Shown here piece by piece: positions 28,967-38,105 of a stretch of DNA of 64,000 nucleotides; position 1 is the first letter of the stretch, and every line of letters starts with the position of its first letter. The notes beneath the pieces were generated by a model. It ran no database searches and had not been told where the DNA came from. It worked only from the letters and a program-made list of their open reading frames with translations. A program made the position numbers and the translations under genes. The stretch is from Segetibacter koreensis DSM 18137 (lineage in GTDB: Bacteria > Bacteroidota > Bacteroidia > Chitinophagales > Chitinophagaceae): NCBI RefSeq assembly GCF_000374045.1, contig NZ_KB893314.1:333372-397371 (forward strand). Reading direction: 5' to 3'.

Positions 28967-29548
28967 TTATTTTTTCTTTTCATCTTTTGACTCCTCCTGC
29001 TTCAACTGGCGGGTCATAACAACAGAAGCAATAGGAATACGGGGACTGTTTAAAATCTCCATATTTTCTACTTTAACATCCTCTACCCTTATGTTTCCGT
29101 TAAGGTCAAGGTTTGAAATATCGAAGTAAATAGCTTCTCTCAGGTCTTTTGGTAAAGCTTTTACTTTCAAAGATTTCATTTTTACTACCAGCTTACCACC
29201 TGCTTTAACGCCTACAGGAGTACCTGTAAGATGTAAGGGAAGTGTTGCAACTACCTTTTTGTCGCCAACAAGTTCTAAGAAATCTACATGTAAAAGCTCA
29301 TCTGATACTTTATCAAATTGAAGATCTTTTAAGATGCAAACGTAGTTTTGACCGTCAATTGCTATTTGGGTCTGTAAAAATTCTGCGGTGTAAACGATAG
29401 GCTTGAAAGCCTTTGCAGGAGCAACAAAATTGATTTCCTGCGCACCCCCGTAAATTACACCTGGCACTAATTCCTGAGAGCGAAGCTGGCGGGTGGCTTT
29501 TTTGCCCATTTCGGTCCTCAGTTGTCCTTCGATTGTAATTGTTTTCAT
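28967..29548 (-). CDS. rplY: 50S ribosomal protein L25 (general stress protein Ctc type)
   Basis: This protein binds 5S rRNA in the large ribosomal subunit. At 193 residues it is the long Ctc form, with the L25 domain (about 1-95, including ATRQLRSQELVPGVIYGG) and the extra C-terminal TL5-like domain (VVATLPLHLTGTPVGVKAGG and after). The last 16 residues are a charged Lys/Glu tail. It follows prs with a 26-base gap, so the two are co-transcribed, and it is followed by a strong terminator. Confidence 0.96.
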   Translation of the reverse strand: MKTITIEGQLRTEMGKKATRQLRSQELVPGVIYGGAQEINFVAPAKAFKPIVYTAEFLQTQIAIDGQNYVCILKDLQFDKVSDELLHVDFLELVGDKKVVATLPLHLTGTPVGVKAGGKLVVKMKSLKVKALPKDLREAIYFDISNLDLNGNIRVEDVKVENMEILNSPRIPIASVVMTRQLKQEESKDEKKK

Positions 29549-29574
29549 TTTTATATGATTGTTTTAAATAAATG

Positions 29575-30540
29575 CTATTGCCTTTCTTCTCGTTTGGCTT
29601 TTAATTGCGAATGAATAAATAAACTGGTAATACTTCTGTTTTCGTAAGCATTGCGTATTGCAATAGCAAAGAGATCAGAAACTGAGAGACATTTTATTTT
29701 GCGACTCTCTTGCTTTAGGGGAATTGTATCACAAACCACTAATTCTTCCAGCTCACTGTTTTCAATATTTTCGTAGGCTTTTCCACTTAGTACAGGATGT
29801 GTACATAAGGCTCTCACACTCGTTGCTCCCTTTTGAATAAGCAAGTTAGCAGCTTTGGCAAGTGTACCTCCCGTATCACAAATATCATCTATAAGAATAA
29901 TATCTCTTCCTGTTACATCGCCTATTACCACCATGCTCGCAATCTCGTTTGCCCTTTTACGATGCTTATCACAAATAACCATTTCACTGTTAAAATAGCT
30001 GGCGATTTCACGCACACGATTGGTACTTCCCACGTCAGGGGACGCAAAGGTAAGGTTTTGAAGTTTAAGTTTTTCTATATATGGAATAAAAATAGCAGAG
30101 CTGTCGAGGTGATCCACGGGTATATCGAAATATCCCTGTATTTGTGGAGCATGAAGATCCATAGTAATGATACGGTCAGCACCGGCAGCAACCAGTAGAT
30201 TGGCTATTAATTTCGAGCCAATAGCTACACGAGGTTTATCTTTACGGTCTTGCCTTGCATAGCCGTAATAAGGCATTACAACCACTATTTTATAAGCACT
30301 TGCGCGACGAGCTGCATCAATCATCAGCAACAACTCCATCAGGTTATCAGAAGGAGAATTTGTACTCTGGATGAGAAAGACATAATCGCCACGTATGCTT
30401 TCCATGTATACAGTCTGAATTTCCCCATCGCTGAATTTCTGAATATTAATCTTACCTAAAGGAGCTCCAAACCTTTCTGCAATCTTTTTTGAAACGCTGT
30501 GAGTGCCTGTGCCTGAGAAAATTTTTATAGAAGGATTCAT
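29575..30540 (-). CDS. prs: Ribose-phosphate pyrophosphokinase
   Basis: This enzyme makes PRPP from ribose 5-phosphate and ATP, for nucleotide, histidine and tryptophan synthesis. At 321 residues it is full length. Signatures include INIQKFSDGEIQT, DAARRASAYKIVVVMPYYGYARQD, the Mg-binding ITMDLHAPQIQGYFD and the PRPP loop IILIDDICDTGGTL. It is co-transcribed with rplY. A TATCTTCG sequence on the minus strand (30569-30562), one mismatch from the -7 consensus, could be its promoter. It is divergent from radC. Confidence 0.98.
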   Translation of the reverse strand: MNPSIKIFSGTGTHSVSKKIAERFGAPLGKINIQKFSDGEIQTVYMESIRGDYVFLIQSTNSPSDNLMELLLMIDAARRASAYKIVVVMPYYGYARQDRKDKPRVAIGSKLIANLLVAAGADRIITMDLHAPQIQGYFDIPVDHLDSSAIFIPYIEKLKLQNLTFASPDVGSTNRVREIASYFNSEMVICDKHRKRANEIASMVVIGDVTGRDIILIDDICDTGGTLAKAANLLIQKGATSVRALCTHPVLSGKAYENIENSELEELVVCDTIPLKQESRKIKCLSVSDLFAIAIRNAYENRSITSLFIHSQLKAKREERQ

Positions 30541-30616
30541 AGCCGCTAAAGAAATGTGCCGCGAAGATAGAGATTAGCAATAGAAGTTTTAATTTCAGCC
30601 ACTATTAATTTTCATC

Positions 30617-31306
30617 ATGAACAAACAGAGCATAAAAAATTGGGCTATTGATGACAGACCAAGAGAAAAACTTGCGCTGAAAGGAGCAGAAAGCTTAAGC
30701 AACTCTGAACTGCTTGCAATACTTATAAATAACGGATCAGTAGAAAAAAGTGCAGTCGACCTCGCCAAAGAATTACTGACTGCGGTTGAGAACAACCTTC
30801 TCCGACTTTCAAAATTATCTGTTAAAGACATGGTTAAACTAAAAATAAAAGGATTAGGGCCCGCAAAGGCCATCACTATTGCAGCAGCACTTGAGTTAGG
30901 TGTAAGACGAAGTATGGCAGACAACAAAAAGGAAGTAATCTTATCGAGCAAAGACATTGCAAATTATTTAAAAGCACAACTACAGTATAAAAAACATGAA
31001 GTTTTCGCTGTTGTATTTTTAAACAGGGCAAACAAGATCAATCATTATGAGATTATAAGTGAAGGTGGCATAACCGGCACAGTAGCAGACCCAAGAATTA
31101 TTTTAAAAAAGGCCCTTGAGCATGACGCCGTAAGCATAGTACTATGCCACAACCATCCCAGTGGAAACCTGAAACCAAGCCGGCAAGACCAGGAGCTAAC
31201 TAATAAAATAAAAGAAGCCTCAGCATATTTTGATATAAAAGTACTTGACCACATAATAGTAAGTGAAGAAGGATATTTTAGTTTTGCTGATGAAGGAATT
31301 CTGTAA
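30617..31306 (+). CDS. radC: RadC-family protein with MPN+/JAMM domain
   Basis: This 229-residue protein has a helix-hairpin-helix-like N-terminal part (DMVKLKIKGLGPAKAITI) and a C-terminal JAB/MPN+ metalloprotease-like domain with VLCHNHPSGNLKPSRQD, which contains the two zinc-binding histidines and the distal aspartate; the proximal acid lies in FLNRANKI and VISEGG-like strands before it. The true role of RadC is unresolved; the historic DNA-repair link is weak. The gene is chromosomal and stands with housekeeping genes rather than with mobile DNA. Confidence 0.94.
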   Translation: MNKQSIKNWAIDDRPREKLALKGAESLSNSELLAILINNGSVEKSAVDLAKELLTAVENNLLRLSKLSVKDMVKLKIKGLGPAKAITIAAALELGVRRSMADNKKEVILSSKDIANYLKAQLQYKKHEVFAVVFLNRANKINHYEIISEGGITGTVADPRIILKKALEHDAVSIVLCHNHPSGNLKPSRQDQELTNKIKEASAYFDIKVLDHIIVSEEGYFSFADEGIL

Positions 31307-31353
31307 TAACCTGCACAAAAGATGTGGCATCTACAAAATTTCCACTAACATAG

Positions 31354-31380
31354 TTTGAAGCAATATAAAATATACTTTTG
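31354..31380 (+). promoter_or_regulatory. Candidate bioB promoter
   Basis: TACTTTTG at 31373-31380 fits the -7 consensus exactly. TTTG at 31354-31357 lies 15 bases upstream, shorter than the usual spacing of about 19. The leader before the bioB ATG at 31399 would be about 14 bases. Confidence 0.4.
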
Positions 31381-31398
31381 CCGCTTTTAATTGCCCTT

Positions 31399-32409
31399 AT
31401 GACAAAAAACTGGACAAAAGAGGAGATATCTGAAATCTACAATCAACCACTGCTCGATTTAATTTACAAAGCGGCAACCATTCACCGCGAAAATAATGAT
31501 TACAGCGAAGTTCAAATTAGTTCGCTCATTTCAATAAAAACCGGGGGGTGTCCCGAGGATTGCGCTTATTGTCCACAAGCCTCGCGTTACCATACAAATG
31601 TAAATGTGCATGCTCTAATGCAGGTGCAGGAAGTTGCAGATACTGCACGAAAAGCCAAAGACGCAGGAGCTTCACGATTATGTATGGGTGCCGCCTGGCG
31701 TGAAGTACGTAACAACCGGGATTTTGATCGAGTGCTTGAAATGGTGAAAGTCGTAAATGCCATGGACATGGAAGTGTGCTGCACACTTGGAATGTTAACT
31801 TATGAACAAGCGCAGAAACTAAAAGATGCAGGGCTTTTCGCCTATAATCACAACCTTGACACTTCTGAAGAAAATTATAAAAATATAATCACTACACGAA
31901 CTTACGCTGACCGCTTACAAACATTGGACAATGTTCGCAAAGCGAAGTTGACGGTATGTTCGGGAGGTATTATTGGTCTGGGAGAAACAGAAGAACATCG
32001 TATTGGCATGCTCTACGTTCTCGCCAATCTGCCTCAACAACCAGAATCGGTTCCTATCAATGCTCTTGTAGCTGTTGAAGGAACTCCTTTGGAAGATCAA
32101 CAACGGGTTTCCGTTTGGGAAATGGTGCGAATGATTGCTACAACCCGAATCATTATGCCTAAAACAGTAGTTCGTTTATCGGCTGGAAGACTGGAAATGA
32201 GTTTGCCCGAACAAGCATTATGTTTCATGGCGGGAGCTAATTCTATTTTTGCCGGTGATAAATTGCTTACTACTCCCAATCCCTCTTTAAATGAGGACAT
32301 GAAGATGTTTGAGATTCTAGGACTGAAACCACGAAAAGCATTCAAGGGAACTTCTCGAGAATCAGATATAACTGAAAAAAGAGTAGTAGAGCAGGAAAGT
32401 GTGTCATAG
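31399..32409 (+). CDS. bioB: Biotin synthase
   Basis: This radical SAM enzyme inserts sulfur into dethiobiotin in the last step of biotin synthesis. At 336 residues it is full length. The radical SAM cluster motif is CPEDCAYC (Cys51, Cys55, Cys58), followed by [37 protein letters not shown], and [10 protein letters not shown], which carries the auxiliary-cluster arginine. The ATG at 31399 was preferred to the TTG at 31378, which overlaps the promoter element. No other biotin gene is adjacent. Only 11 bases separate its stop from that of the convergent CHAT protein gene. Confidence 0.97.
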   Translation: MTKNWTKEEISEIYNQPLLDLIYKAATIHRENNDYSEVQISSLISIKTGGCPEDCAYCPQASRYHTNVNVHALMQVQEVADTARKAKDAGASRLCMGAAWREVRNNRDFDRVLEMVKVVNAMDMEVCCTLGMLTYEQAQKLKDAGLFAYNHNLDTSEENYKNIITTRTYADRLQTLDNVRKAKLTVCSGGIIGLGETEEHRIGMLYVLANLPQQPESVPINALVAVEGTPLEDQQRVSVWEMVRMIATTRIIMPKTVVRLSAGRLEMSLPEQALCFMAGANSIFAGDKLLTTPNPSLNEDMKMFEILGLKPRKAFKGTSRESDITEKRVVEQESVS

Positions 32410-32420
32410 TTATAGTATGT

Positions 32421-35210
32421 CTACCTTGTTCTTTTTATCAATACAATAATCGCTAAAACCGTTATTAGAATAATTGCTGTTTGTAAAATGATTATACCCT
32501 GATTGAAAGCCGCGGGTAATTTTAAACCTTCGGTTTTTCCCATCAAAACCATGTTTGCCCAATAATACGGTAAAAGCTTTTCATGTCCCTTTTGCATAAA
32601 ATCTAATTTAGCCTTTTGTAAAGCTTCATCGGGACATAAACCTTTTGCAATATATTCATGAAATGTTTTGGAAATTGCATAAATGGTAGTTTCATCTGCT
32701 TTCCATAAAGTAGCGGCAACCGAAGGAATACCAGCATAAGCAAAGCCTCTTGCAAAACTGTAGATACCCTCGCCTGTGGCATTTTTACCGACATTAGTCT
32801 CACAGGCGCTTAAGACAACTAATTTTGTAGACACATTTTTTACTAATTCCAATTCAGAAAGATGAATTGCTGAGTCTTGCATAAACAATATCGGCTCTGT
32901 ATCCCCACTATCAGCACGGGCATGAGAAAATACATTTACGATAGCATAGTTTGAAAAATTATTAATGAAATTTTCTTTTGTTGCCTTACTGTTTGTAAAC
33001 GTTTTACTATCCGCAAATAATTGACCAGATTGTCTTAATACTTCTTCAGATTGACTTAACCTATTAAGATTAAAAGAAGGCTGAAAAGACACAGGAGCAA
33101 AGCCAATAAAACTTCCCTTAGCAGGCTTTGATTGAATACTCTTTAATAAGTAACGGGCAGAATAAACATAACTAAATATAAAATCATTAATAAGAAATTG
33201 CTTTCCCTGTACATCTTTGCACAAAGCCTCAAAAGGCAAGAGAAAATTATCAAAACAAATAATTATTCTTCCTTTATTAATGTGTAGCGGTTGAAATAAG
33301 GTCTCGTACAACTTATAAGATGTAGCGGCAAATAAATTATAATTACTATTTAAAGTTTGCTGATCAGAACAAAGCTTTATAAAGCCTGCGATATCCGTTT
33401 TAACCGAACTTTTTCCTGGAAGGCGGATCATTTTTGTTGTATCAGCAGTAATAATTAACACGTACACAACGGAGTCTCCGAGAAAATAATCGACAAAGGT
33501 TTGCTTGTTTTTTGAAATGTATTGTTGCACAGTTGCGATAGAAAAAATTTCGTCTGAGTACTTATAATGAGAATACAGAGGATAGTTTTTTTCGAGAAGC
33601 CTTATATACCGTTCATATTGTTCCTGTTCGCGTAGCAATTTCAATTTTTGCTCATTATATTCCTTGCTGTTGCTGCCGGCCAGGGTAAAAAGTGTTTGTT
33701 TGGTATTAATTACCATACCGAGTAATTCCTGCTCCTGCGATAACGCTGTTGCAGGAATATATCCTGAGGCTTTAAGCTCATTGAGCTTGTCGCTTAACAG
33801 AACTGCCCTGCTTTTTTCCATAAAGTAAAACGCATCAGCGGTGTTATTGGCTAAAAAAGCAGCTTCCATCGCATGACTAAAAAAAGAGGTGGTGTACTCG
33901 CGCCAGTAAAGTTTGCTTTGTTCCCAAAATTGCTCGTACCGAAGATTTGTTACCAGGCTATCATTAACATATGCAGTTTTTAAAGCAGCCTGCAGGTATT
34001 TTTTATCTTTACAATCTAAGAATAAGTTGATCATCAACTTCAACTTATTGTGCATAATTACAAGAATAAGTTCTTTATTACCAAACATACCGAGCTGAGT
34101 GGCGGGAGGATTGGTTAAAATGTTATTGGTTTTAAAATTTAAGACAGAAAGCGCTTTTATATAATATGCTCCAGCTGCTTTTAAATCATGTAAAGAATAA
34201 TTTACCTCTCCTATATTTACATATGCTCTTGCAAGCCTTAGAGAATCATTAACCTTTTTTGCAAAGCTGATGGTTTTATAATAACAGTTTTTTGCTCGTG
34301 TATAATCCTTCCGGCTATTGAGATAAAAATTACCAAAATCATTATAATCTCCCGCAATCTGCCCGTAATCTTTGGTTTGCTTTCGGTTTAAGATCGCTTG
34401 CTCAAAGAACTTTTCTGCTTCTGCAGGCTTATCTTTTTCTGCAAAAATGTATCCTTTAATCTTTAATGCGCTTGCAAGATGAAACCACTGATCACCGTTT
34501 TTACAAAGATTTATAATGGTGTCTAGATCCTTTAGTGAATTCTCAAATTGTTTTTCAAAGAAAAGAGATTGAGCTTTCTGATTTAGAAAAAAGAGGTATG
34601 ATGAAAAGTCCTTTTTCTTAAGTGCGTATTCTATTCCAATAATACTTTCATCAATGCATTTATTATAATCACCTGATTGAAATAATAAGCTTACTCTGTT
34701 ATGAATTGAATTGCTAAGAATATTGGTTGTGTCTCCATATTGCTTAACTGCCTGAATAGTACTGTCGTAATAAGTAAGCGATTTTGAATAATTTCTTAAG
34801 CAATAGTAGTAATAACCAATGTCGTAAAAACTCTTTATCAATAAATTTTTAGAAAAAACTTTTTTATTGGAAGTGTTTAGTTGAAGACTGTGTAAAGTAT
34901 AACGTAGTGCCGCACTATTATCGTTATTAACTAAAGATTCATAATAACCAATTTTATAAATCGTCCAACAATAGATAGAGTCTTCTGTTACATTGTTTAA
35001 CTCTAATATCTTTTTTAAATTATAAAACGCTGCTAATTTCGAAGAAGGCTGTAATGTCTTATTTTTATCAACAACAATTAAGTCAGCATAATACTTAGTA
35101 TTATCATGAGTTTGTGCAATGGTAACTGTAGATGAACTACAATAAAAGAGTACAAATAATATCTTTAGAAACCGAAGACATTGAAAAAAGGATGTGGAAC
35201 AAAAGCACAT
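32421..35210 (-). CDS. Predicted periplasmic TPR-CHAT (caspase-like) protease with C-terminal membrane anchor
   Basis: The 929-residue protein begins with a hydrophobic signal sequence ending near TIAQ, followed by TPR repeats over about 60-410 (for example KPAEAEKFFEQAILNRKQTK and LRLARAYVNIGEVNYSL). A helical linker and a CHAT domain follow (about 590-885). The caspase-like dyad is intact: His763 in NVFSHARAD and Cys803 in VLSACETNVG. Then GEGIYSFARGFAYAGIPSV and ATLWKADET are typical CHAT blocks. The last 25 residues form a transmembrane helix with a KRTR tail, so TPR and CHAT should face the periplasm. It ends a four-gene operon with a sigma factor, an anti-sigma-like TPR protein and a lipoprotein. 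Substrate unknown. Confidence 0.9.
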   Translation of the reverse strand: MCFCSTSFFQCLRFLKILFVLFYCSSSTVTIAQTHDNTKYYADLIVVDKNKTLQPSSKLAAFYNLKKILELNNVTEDSIYCWTIYKIGYYESLVNNDNSAALRYTLHSLQLNTSNKKVFSKNLLIKSFYDIGYYYYCLRNYSKSLTYYDSTIQAVKQYGDTTNILSNSIHNRVSLLFQSGDYNKCIDESIIGIEYALKKKDFSSYLFFLNQKAQSLFFEKQFENSLKDLDTIINLCKNGDQWFHLASALKIKGYIFAEKDKPAEAEKFFEQAILNRKQTKDYGQIAGDYNDFGNFYLNSRKDYTRAKNCYYKTISFAKKVNDSLRLARAYVNIGEVNYSLHDLKAAGAYYIKALSVLNFKTNNILTNPPATQLGMFGNKELILVIMHNKLKLMINLFLDCKDKKYLQAALKTAYVNDSLVTNLRYEQFWEQSKLYWREYTTSFFSHAMEAAFLANNTADAFYFMEKSRAVLLSDKLNELKASGYIPATALSQEQELLGMVINTKQTLFTLAGSNSKEYNEQKLKLLREQEQYERYIRLLEKNYPLYSHYKYSDEIFSIATVQQYISKNKQTFVDYFLGDSVVYVLIITADTTKMIRLPGKSSVKTDIAGFIKLCSDQQTLNSNYNLFAATSYKLYETLFQPLHINKGRIIICFDNFLLPFEALCKDVQGKQFLINDFIFSYVYSARYLLKSIQSKPAKGSFIGFAPVSFQPSFNLNRLSQSEEVLRQSGQLFADSKTFTNSKATKENFINNFSNYAIVNVFSHARADSGDTEPILFMQDSAIHLSELELVKNVSTKLVVLSACETNVGKNATGEGIYSFARGFAYAGIPSVAATLWKADETTIYAISKTFHEYIAKGLCPDEALQKAKLDFMQKGHEKLLPYYWANMVLMGKTEGLKLPAAFNQGIIILQTAIILITVLAIIVLIKRTR

Positions 35211-35260
35211 AGTTCTACATTGAAAACAGAAAACAAACTTCTTAAATTACCACTCTGACT

Positions 35261-35419
35261 TTAGTGTTGGATACGACCTGGGGTTGTATCATTAGAGGTT
35301 GATTGAGTTGTAGTTGTTGTTTTTTTTGTACTGGAAGGACAACCGGTAGTTACCATCATCATCGATAATAATAAAACCATCAATAAAATAAGCGGGAATT
35401 TTTTTGATACGGTTTTCAT
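35261..35419 (-). CDS. Small lipoprotein in the sigma factor/CHAT operon
   Basis: This 52-residue protein has a lipoprotein signal peptide with a lipobox ending VTTGC, followed by a short Ser/Thr/Lys-rich tail (SSTKKTTTTTQSTSND) with no fold. I chose the ATG at 35419, which gives a normal n-region (MKTVSKKF); the longer frame from 35461 is implausible. It lies 49 bases after the anti-sigma-like gene and 50 before the CHAT gene. A mature peptide of about 26 residues could be a lipid-anchored tether or a signal peptide for the circuit, which is speculation. Confidence 0.7.
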   Translation of the reverse strand: MKTVSKKFPLILLMVLLLSMMMVTTGCPSSTKKTTTTTQSTSNDTTPGRIQH

Positions 35420-35468
35420 AAAAATGTTTTTTAAATATACATTAAAAAAATTAGAACCCATAACCCTT

Positions 35469-36248
35469 TCAAAATTGTTGTAATAACTTTTCCGCCTCTT
35501 CGCTGCCCTCAGCTTTTTCTTTAACTAGCAGCTGAAGTAATTGCCTGGCATTTTCTTTATCACCCTGTTTATTCCGTTGCAACAATGTTATTGCCTTATA
35601 AAATAAGCCGGGATTGCTAAACAGATTTTTCTTTTTGGATAATATATCAAATGCATCAAGGGCTTTGTCATAATCCTTGTTTAAGAGATGGCTAAGTCCT
35701 GCATTTTTGACTGCTTCGGCATTGGTTGTATCCTTTTTATATAATCCTTCAAATATTGAAATCGCCTTTGTAAAATCTTTGTCGTTGTACGCCGCTATGC
35801 CTTGTTGCATACTATCTTTAGATGCAGATAATGTTTGACTTAAACTGGTAAGATTTTCATTAATATAATTATTAGTCAGTTGTTTCGGGTCGTTTTTTTT
35901 CTCTACAATTAGAAAATAACCTGCTGCAACAATGATTAAAATTGCTGCGATAGATGCAATGATCTTGTATAGCTTATTTGAGGCAATTGAAAATTCTTTA
36001 GTATTTACCCGGGTGTTACTTGTATTAAAAAAGATTTGATTTAAATTGTTTAACGATTGTTTTAACGCGATTTCATCATCCTTATATTTTTGTTTGAGTG
36101 GCATTTCACTTTCTATAGCTGCGTATATTTTCAACAAACCGGCAAGTTCTTCATTTGAAGCCATTTCTGTTTCAAAAAGCATTCTTTCTTCATGGTTTAA
36201 CCTGCCATGCAAATAATCGTCAATTTTTTCGAAAGAATTCTCGTTCAT
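35469..36248 (-). CDS. Membrane protein with anti-sigma-like N-terminus and TPR C-terminus
   Basis: The 259-residue protein has a cytoplasmic N-terminus (FEKIDDYLHGRLNHEERMLF) in the pattern of zinc-less anti-sigma domains of Bacteroidota, a single transmembrane helix (about 95-115, YKIIASIAAILIIVAAGYFL) and a periplasmic C-terminus with TPR-like repeats (AAYNDKDFTKAISIFEGLYK, AGLSHLLNKDYDKALDAFDI). It starts four bases after the sigma factor stop, the usual arrangement of a sigma factor and its regulator. I infer that it holds the sigma factor at the membrane and senses an envelope signal through its TPRs. Confidence 0.82.
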   Translation of the reverse strand: MNENSFEKIDDYLHGRLNHEERMLFETEMASNEELAGLLKIYAAIESEMPLKQKYKDDEIALKQSLNNLNQIFFNTSNTRVNTKEFSIASNKLYKIIASIAAILIIVAAGYFLIVEKKNDPKQLTNNYINENLTSLSQTLSASKDSMQQGIAAYNDKDFTKAISIFEGLYKKDTTNAEAVKNAGLSHLLNKDYDKALDAFDILSKKKNLFSNPGLFYKAITLLQRNKQGDKENARQLLQLLVKEKAEGSEEAEKLLQQF

Positions 36249-36252
36249 AAAC

Positions 36253-36828
36253 TCACCATTTCAAATAATTAAATTTTGAAGACGCTTTAACCAGCATCGT
36301 TAATTTTCCTATGCACTCTGACTTTTTTTTGCGAGCATAGCCATAGGTTACTTTCAATATTTCCGCGACCTCTTCCATTGTTTTTCCACTCCAACTCAGT
36401 TGAAGAAGTTCCTTGCAACCATCTCCCAGTTCTTCGAATTTTTCATTTAGTAAATTTCTTCTTTCATCCTGTAGCAAAAAATCTTCAGCAACCTTAAAAG
36501 TCTCCTCTCCTAAATTATTATATCCCGCACTATCTATAAATGTTACCTTACTTGTTTTGACTTTGGTTAAATGGCTCAGCCACTTTTTTTTACAAATGAG
36601 GTAGAGAAACGCATCGAAGGGACAGGTTAAAACAAAATTTCCTGTTTTCGCTTTATTATAAATGGATAATAACGCTTCCTGAAAAATATCACCCGCCTCT
36701 GTTTCGGTTCCATTATTTTTTAATACCATCTGTTTTATTTTCCCTGAAAATTTTTCATACAATTCTTTCAGGACGACAGTATTATTATTTATTAAAGCAT
36801 CAATATATTTCTGGTCATGATGTTCCAT
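36253..36828 (-). CDS. ECF-type sigma-70 family RNA polymerase sigma factor
   Basis: The 191-residue protein has sigma region 2 (LKELYEKFSGKIKQMVLKNN, then AGDIFQEALLSIYNKA, and the -10 recognition helix with FDAFLYLICKKKWLSHL) and sigma region 4 (GCKELLQLSWSGKTMEEVAE, then VTYGYARKKKSECIGKL). There is no region 1.1 or 3, as in ECF sigma factors. It heads a minus-strand operon with the anti-sigma-like gene four bases downstream, a lipoprotein gene and the CHAT protease gene. Its targets are unknown; autoregulation of this operon is the usual expectation. No exact TAnnTTTG motif was found upstream, which fits a different promoter type. Confidence 0.9.
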   Translation of the reverse strand: MEHHDQKYIDALINNNTVVLKELYEKFSGKIKQMVLKNNGTETEAGDIFQEALLSIYNKAKTGNFVLTCPFDAFLYLICKKKWLSHLTKVKTSKVTFIDSAGYNNLGEETFKVAEDFLLQDERRNLLNEKFEELGDGCKELLQLSWSGKTMEEVAEILKVTYGYARKKKSECIGKLTMLVKASSKFNYLKW

Positions 36829-37362
36829 TATTGTAAGCTATCTTTTTCAGAAAAGCGGTGATAAAACTTTAACGAATTGATCTTAACTTTTGGCTGCCTT
36901 TAATTGCGATTTTTAATTGCATTCATTGTAATAAAATCTTTAACACTTCTCCCCCACTTACTGCATTTCGTAATCATTCTCAAGGCAAAACGGCGACCTT
37001 TTTTTGCTCATGAAAAGTTACAATATTTTTATAACTATAGATACTAAGGAATCGGATAGTGTTTTTAATATTTATCAATTCTCAATACTTGAGCTTCTAC
37101 AAATTACAAAAATTGCTAAAAAGGATTTCTCAGCATGAAAAAAGAGTATGAGCAAATAGGTAATTAATTCTATTGTCTCTAAAAAATATTCTTTCAAACT
37201 TTCTATCCATCACTTTAAGTCTAAAAAAATATTTTTCATAATTGTTGCTTTAAAAGGGGTAACAATTTACGCAAGTGCGGATTATACATTAATACTTCCG
37301 AGTTATATATAACAAAAGGTATCATCAACACTTTTATTTTTTAATCTAAAATTTTAAACGAC
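36829..37362. other. Divergent intergenic region between the sigma-factor operon and the lectin gene
   Basis: These 534 bases should hold both promoters. No exact TAnnTTTG match with a good -33 was seen for either gene. A 42-codon plus-strand frame at 37010-37138 starts with ATG four bases after TTTG, but has no recognisable product. Confidence 0.5.
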
Positions 37363-38040
37363 ATGAAAAAGTTTAGTGTCCTTGCACTTACGTTTATTTC
37401 ATTTCTTATCATTTCCTGCAGTAAAAAGGATGAGGTTGTAGCACCGCAAAATGAGAACCAGGCAGCGGCAGCTCAACAACCAGCGGGTGTTCCTCAATTT
37501 AATGAAGCCAATTCTAAAAAAGTCATGTGGGACGAATTACCGGCTGAATTGAAAAATGCGACGCCTATAGAAACTAAAGTAGAACAGACAAAAGGGTCAG
37601 CAAGAGGCTTGTATTCTTCATACCGCTATTATGTTGGCCCCTGGGGTGGCGGTGGCGGCTCACCTTATTACATTTATCCACCCAGCGGAAGCAGGATATA
37701 CGCAATGGCAATACGCAGCGGTGCACTTATAGACAGAATAACTATATGGTATATGACAAGTAACGGAACTATATATGTAGGTGGAGACAGGGGAGGTAAT
37801 GGAGGTGGATATTATCTTCAATTCTTTGCCGCCGATGAATATATCTATTATGTTGCGGGACGAAGCGGCCTGTATCTTGATCACCTAACCATGTATACCA
37901 ATAGAAAATGGTTCTCTTACGGAGGAAATGGAGGAAGTCCGTTTGCAGCCAGTGTACCATACGGTTACCAAATACTTGGAATTTTTGGAGGATCAGGAAT
38001 TTATATAGATCGAATTGGCTTTTACGTATATACCAGGTAA
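37363..38040 (+). CDS. Lipoprotein with jacalin-like lectin domain
   Basis: This 225-residue protein carries a lipoprotein signal (lipobox ending FLIISC, Cys19), a disordered Gln/Ala/Pro-rich stretch, and from about residue 90 a beta-prism lectin domain of the jacalin type. The three repeated Greek-key units are visible in GPWGGGGGSPYYIYPPSGSR, then SGALIDRITIWY and SGLYLDHLTMYTN, FSYGGNGGSPFAASVPYGYQ and SGIYIDRIGFYVY. The GG-rich N-terminal loop and the carbohydrate-binding loop region near the C-terminal GIYID match the fold. It should bind mannose or another sugar at the cell surface. It is divergent from the sigma/CHAT operon and may share its regulation, which is inference. Confidence 0.85.
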   Translation: MKKFSVLALTFISFLIISCSKKDEVVAPQNENQAAAAQQPAGVPQFNEANSKKVMWDELPAELKNATPIETKVEQTKGSARGLYSSYRYYVGPWGGGGGSPYYIYPPSGSRIYAMAIRSGALIDRITIWYMTSNGTIYVGGDRGGNGGGYYLQFFAADEYIYYVAGRSGLYLDHLTMYTNRKWFSYGGNGGSPFAASVPYGYQILGIFGGSGIYIDRIGFYVYTR

Positions 38041-38105
38041 TTAGCTGTAGTAAAGCGGTGAATAAAAATCGGAAAGACAATTTTTAGAGGGTAGCATTAC
38101 CAAAT

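Noticed and set aside
32410-32420. A terminator between bioB and the CHAT gene
   Set aside because: Only 11 bases separate the stop codons and no hairpin is visible.
35420-35461. A longer start for the small lipoprotein
   Set aside because: The extension puts 14 residues before the signal peptide n-region; the ATG at 35419 gives a normal lipoprotein signal.
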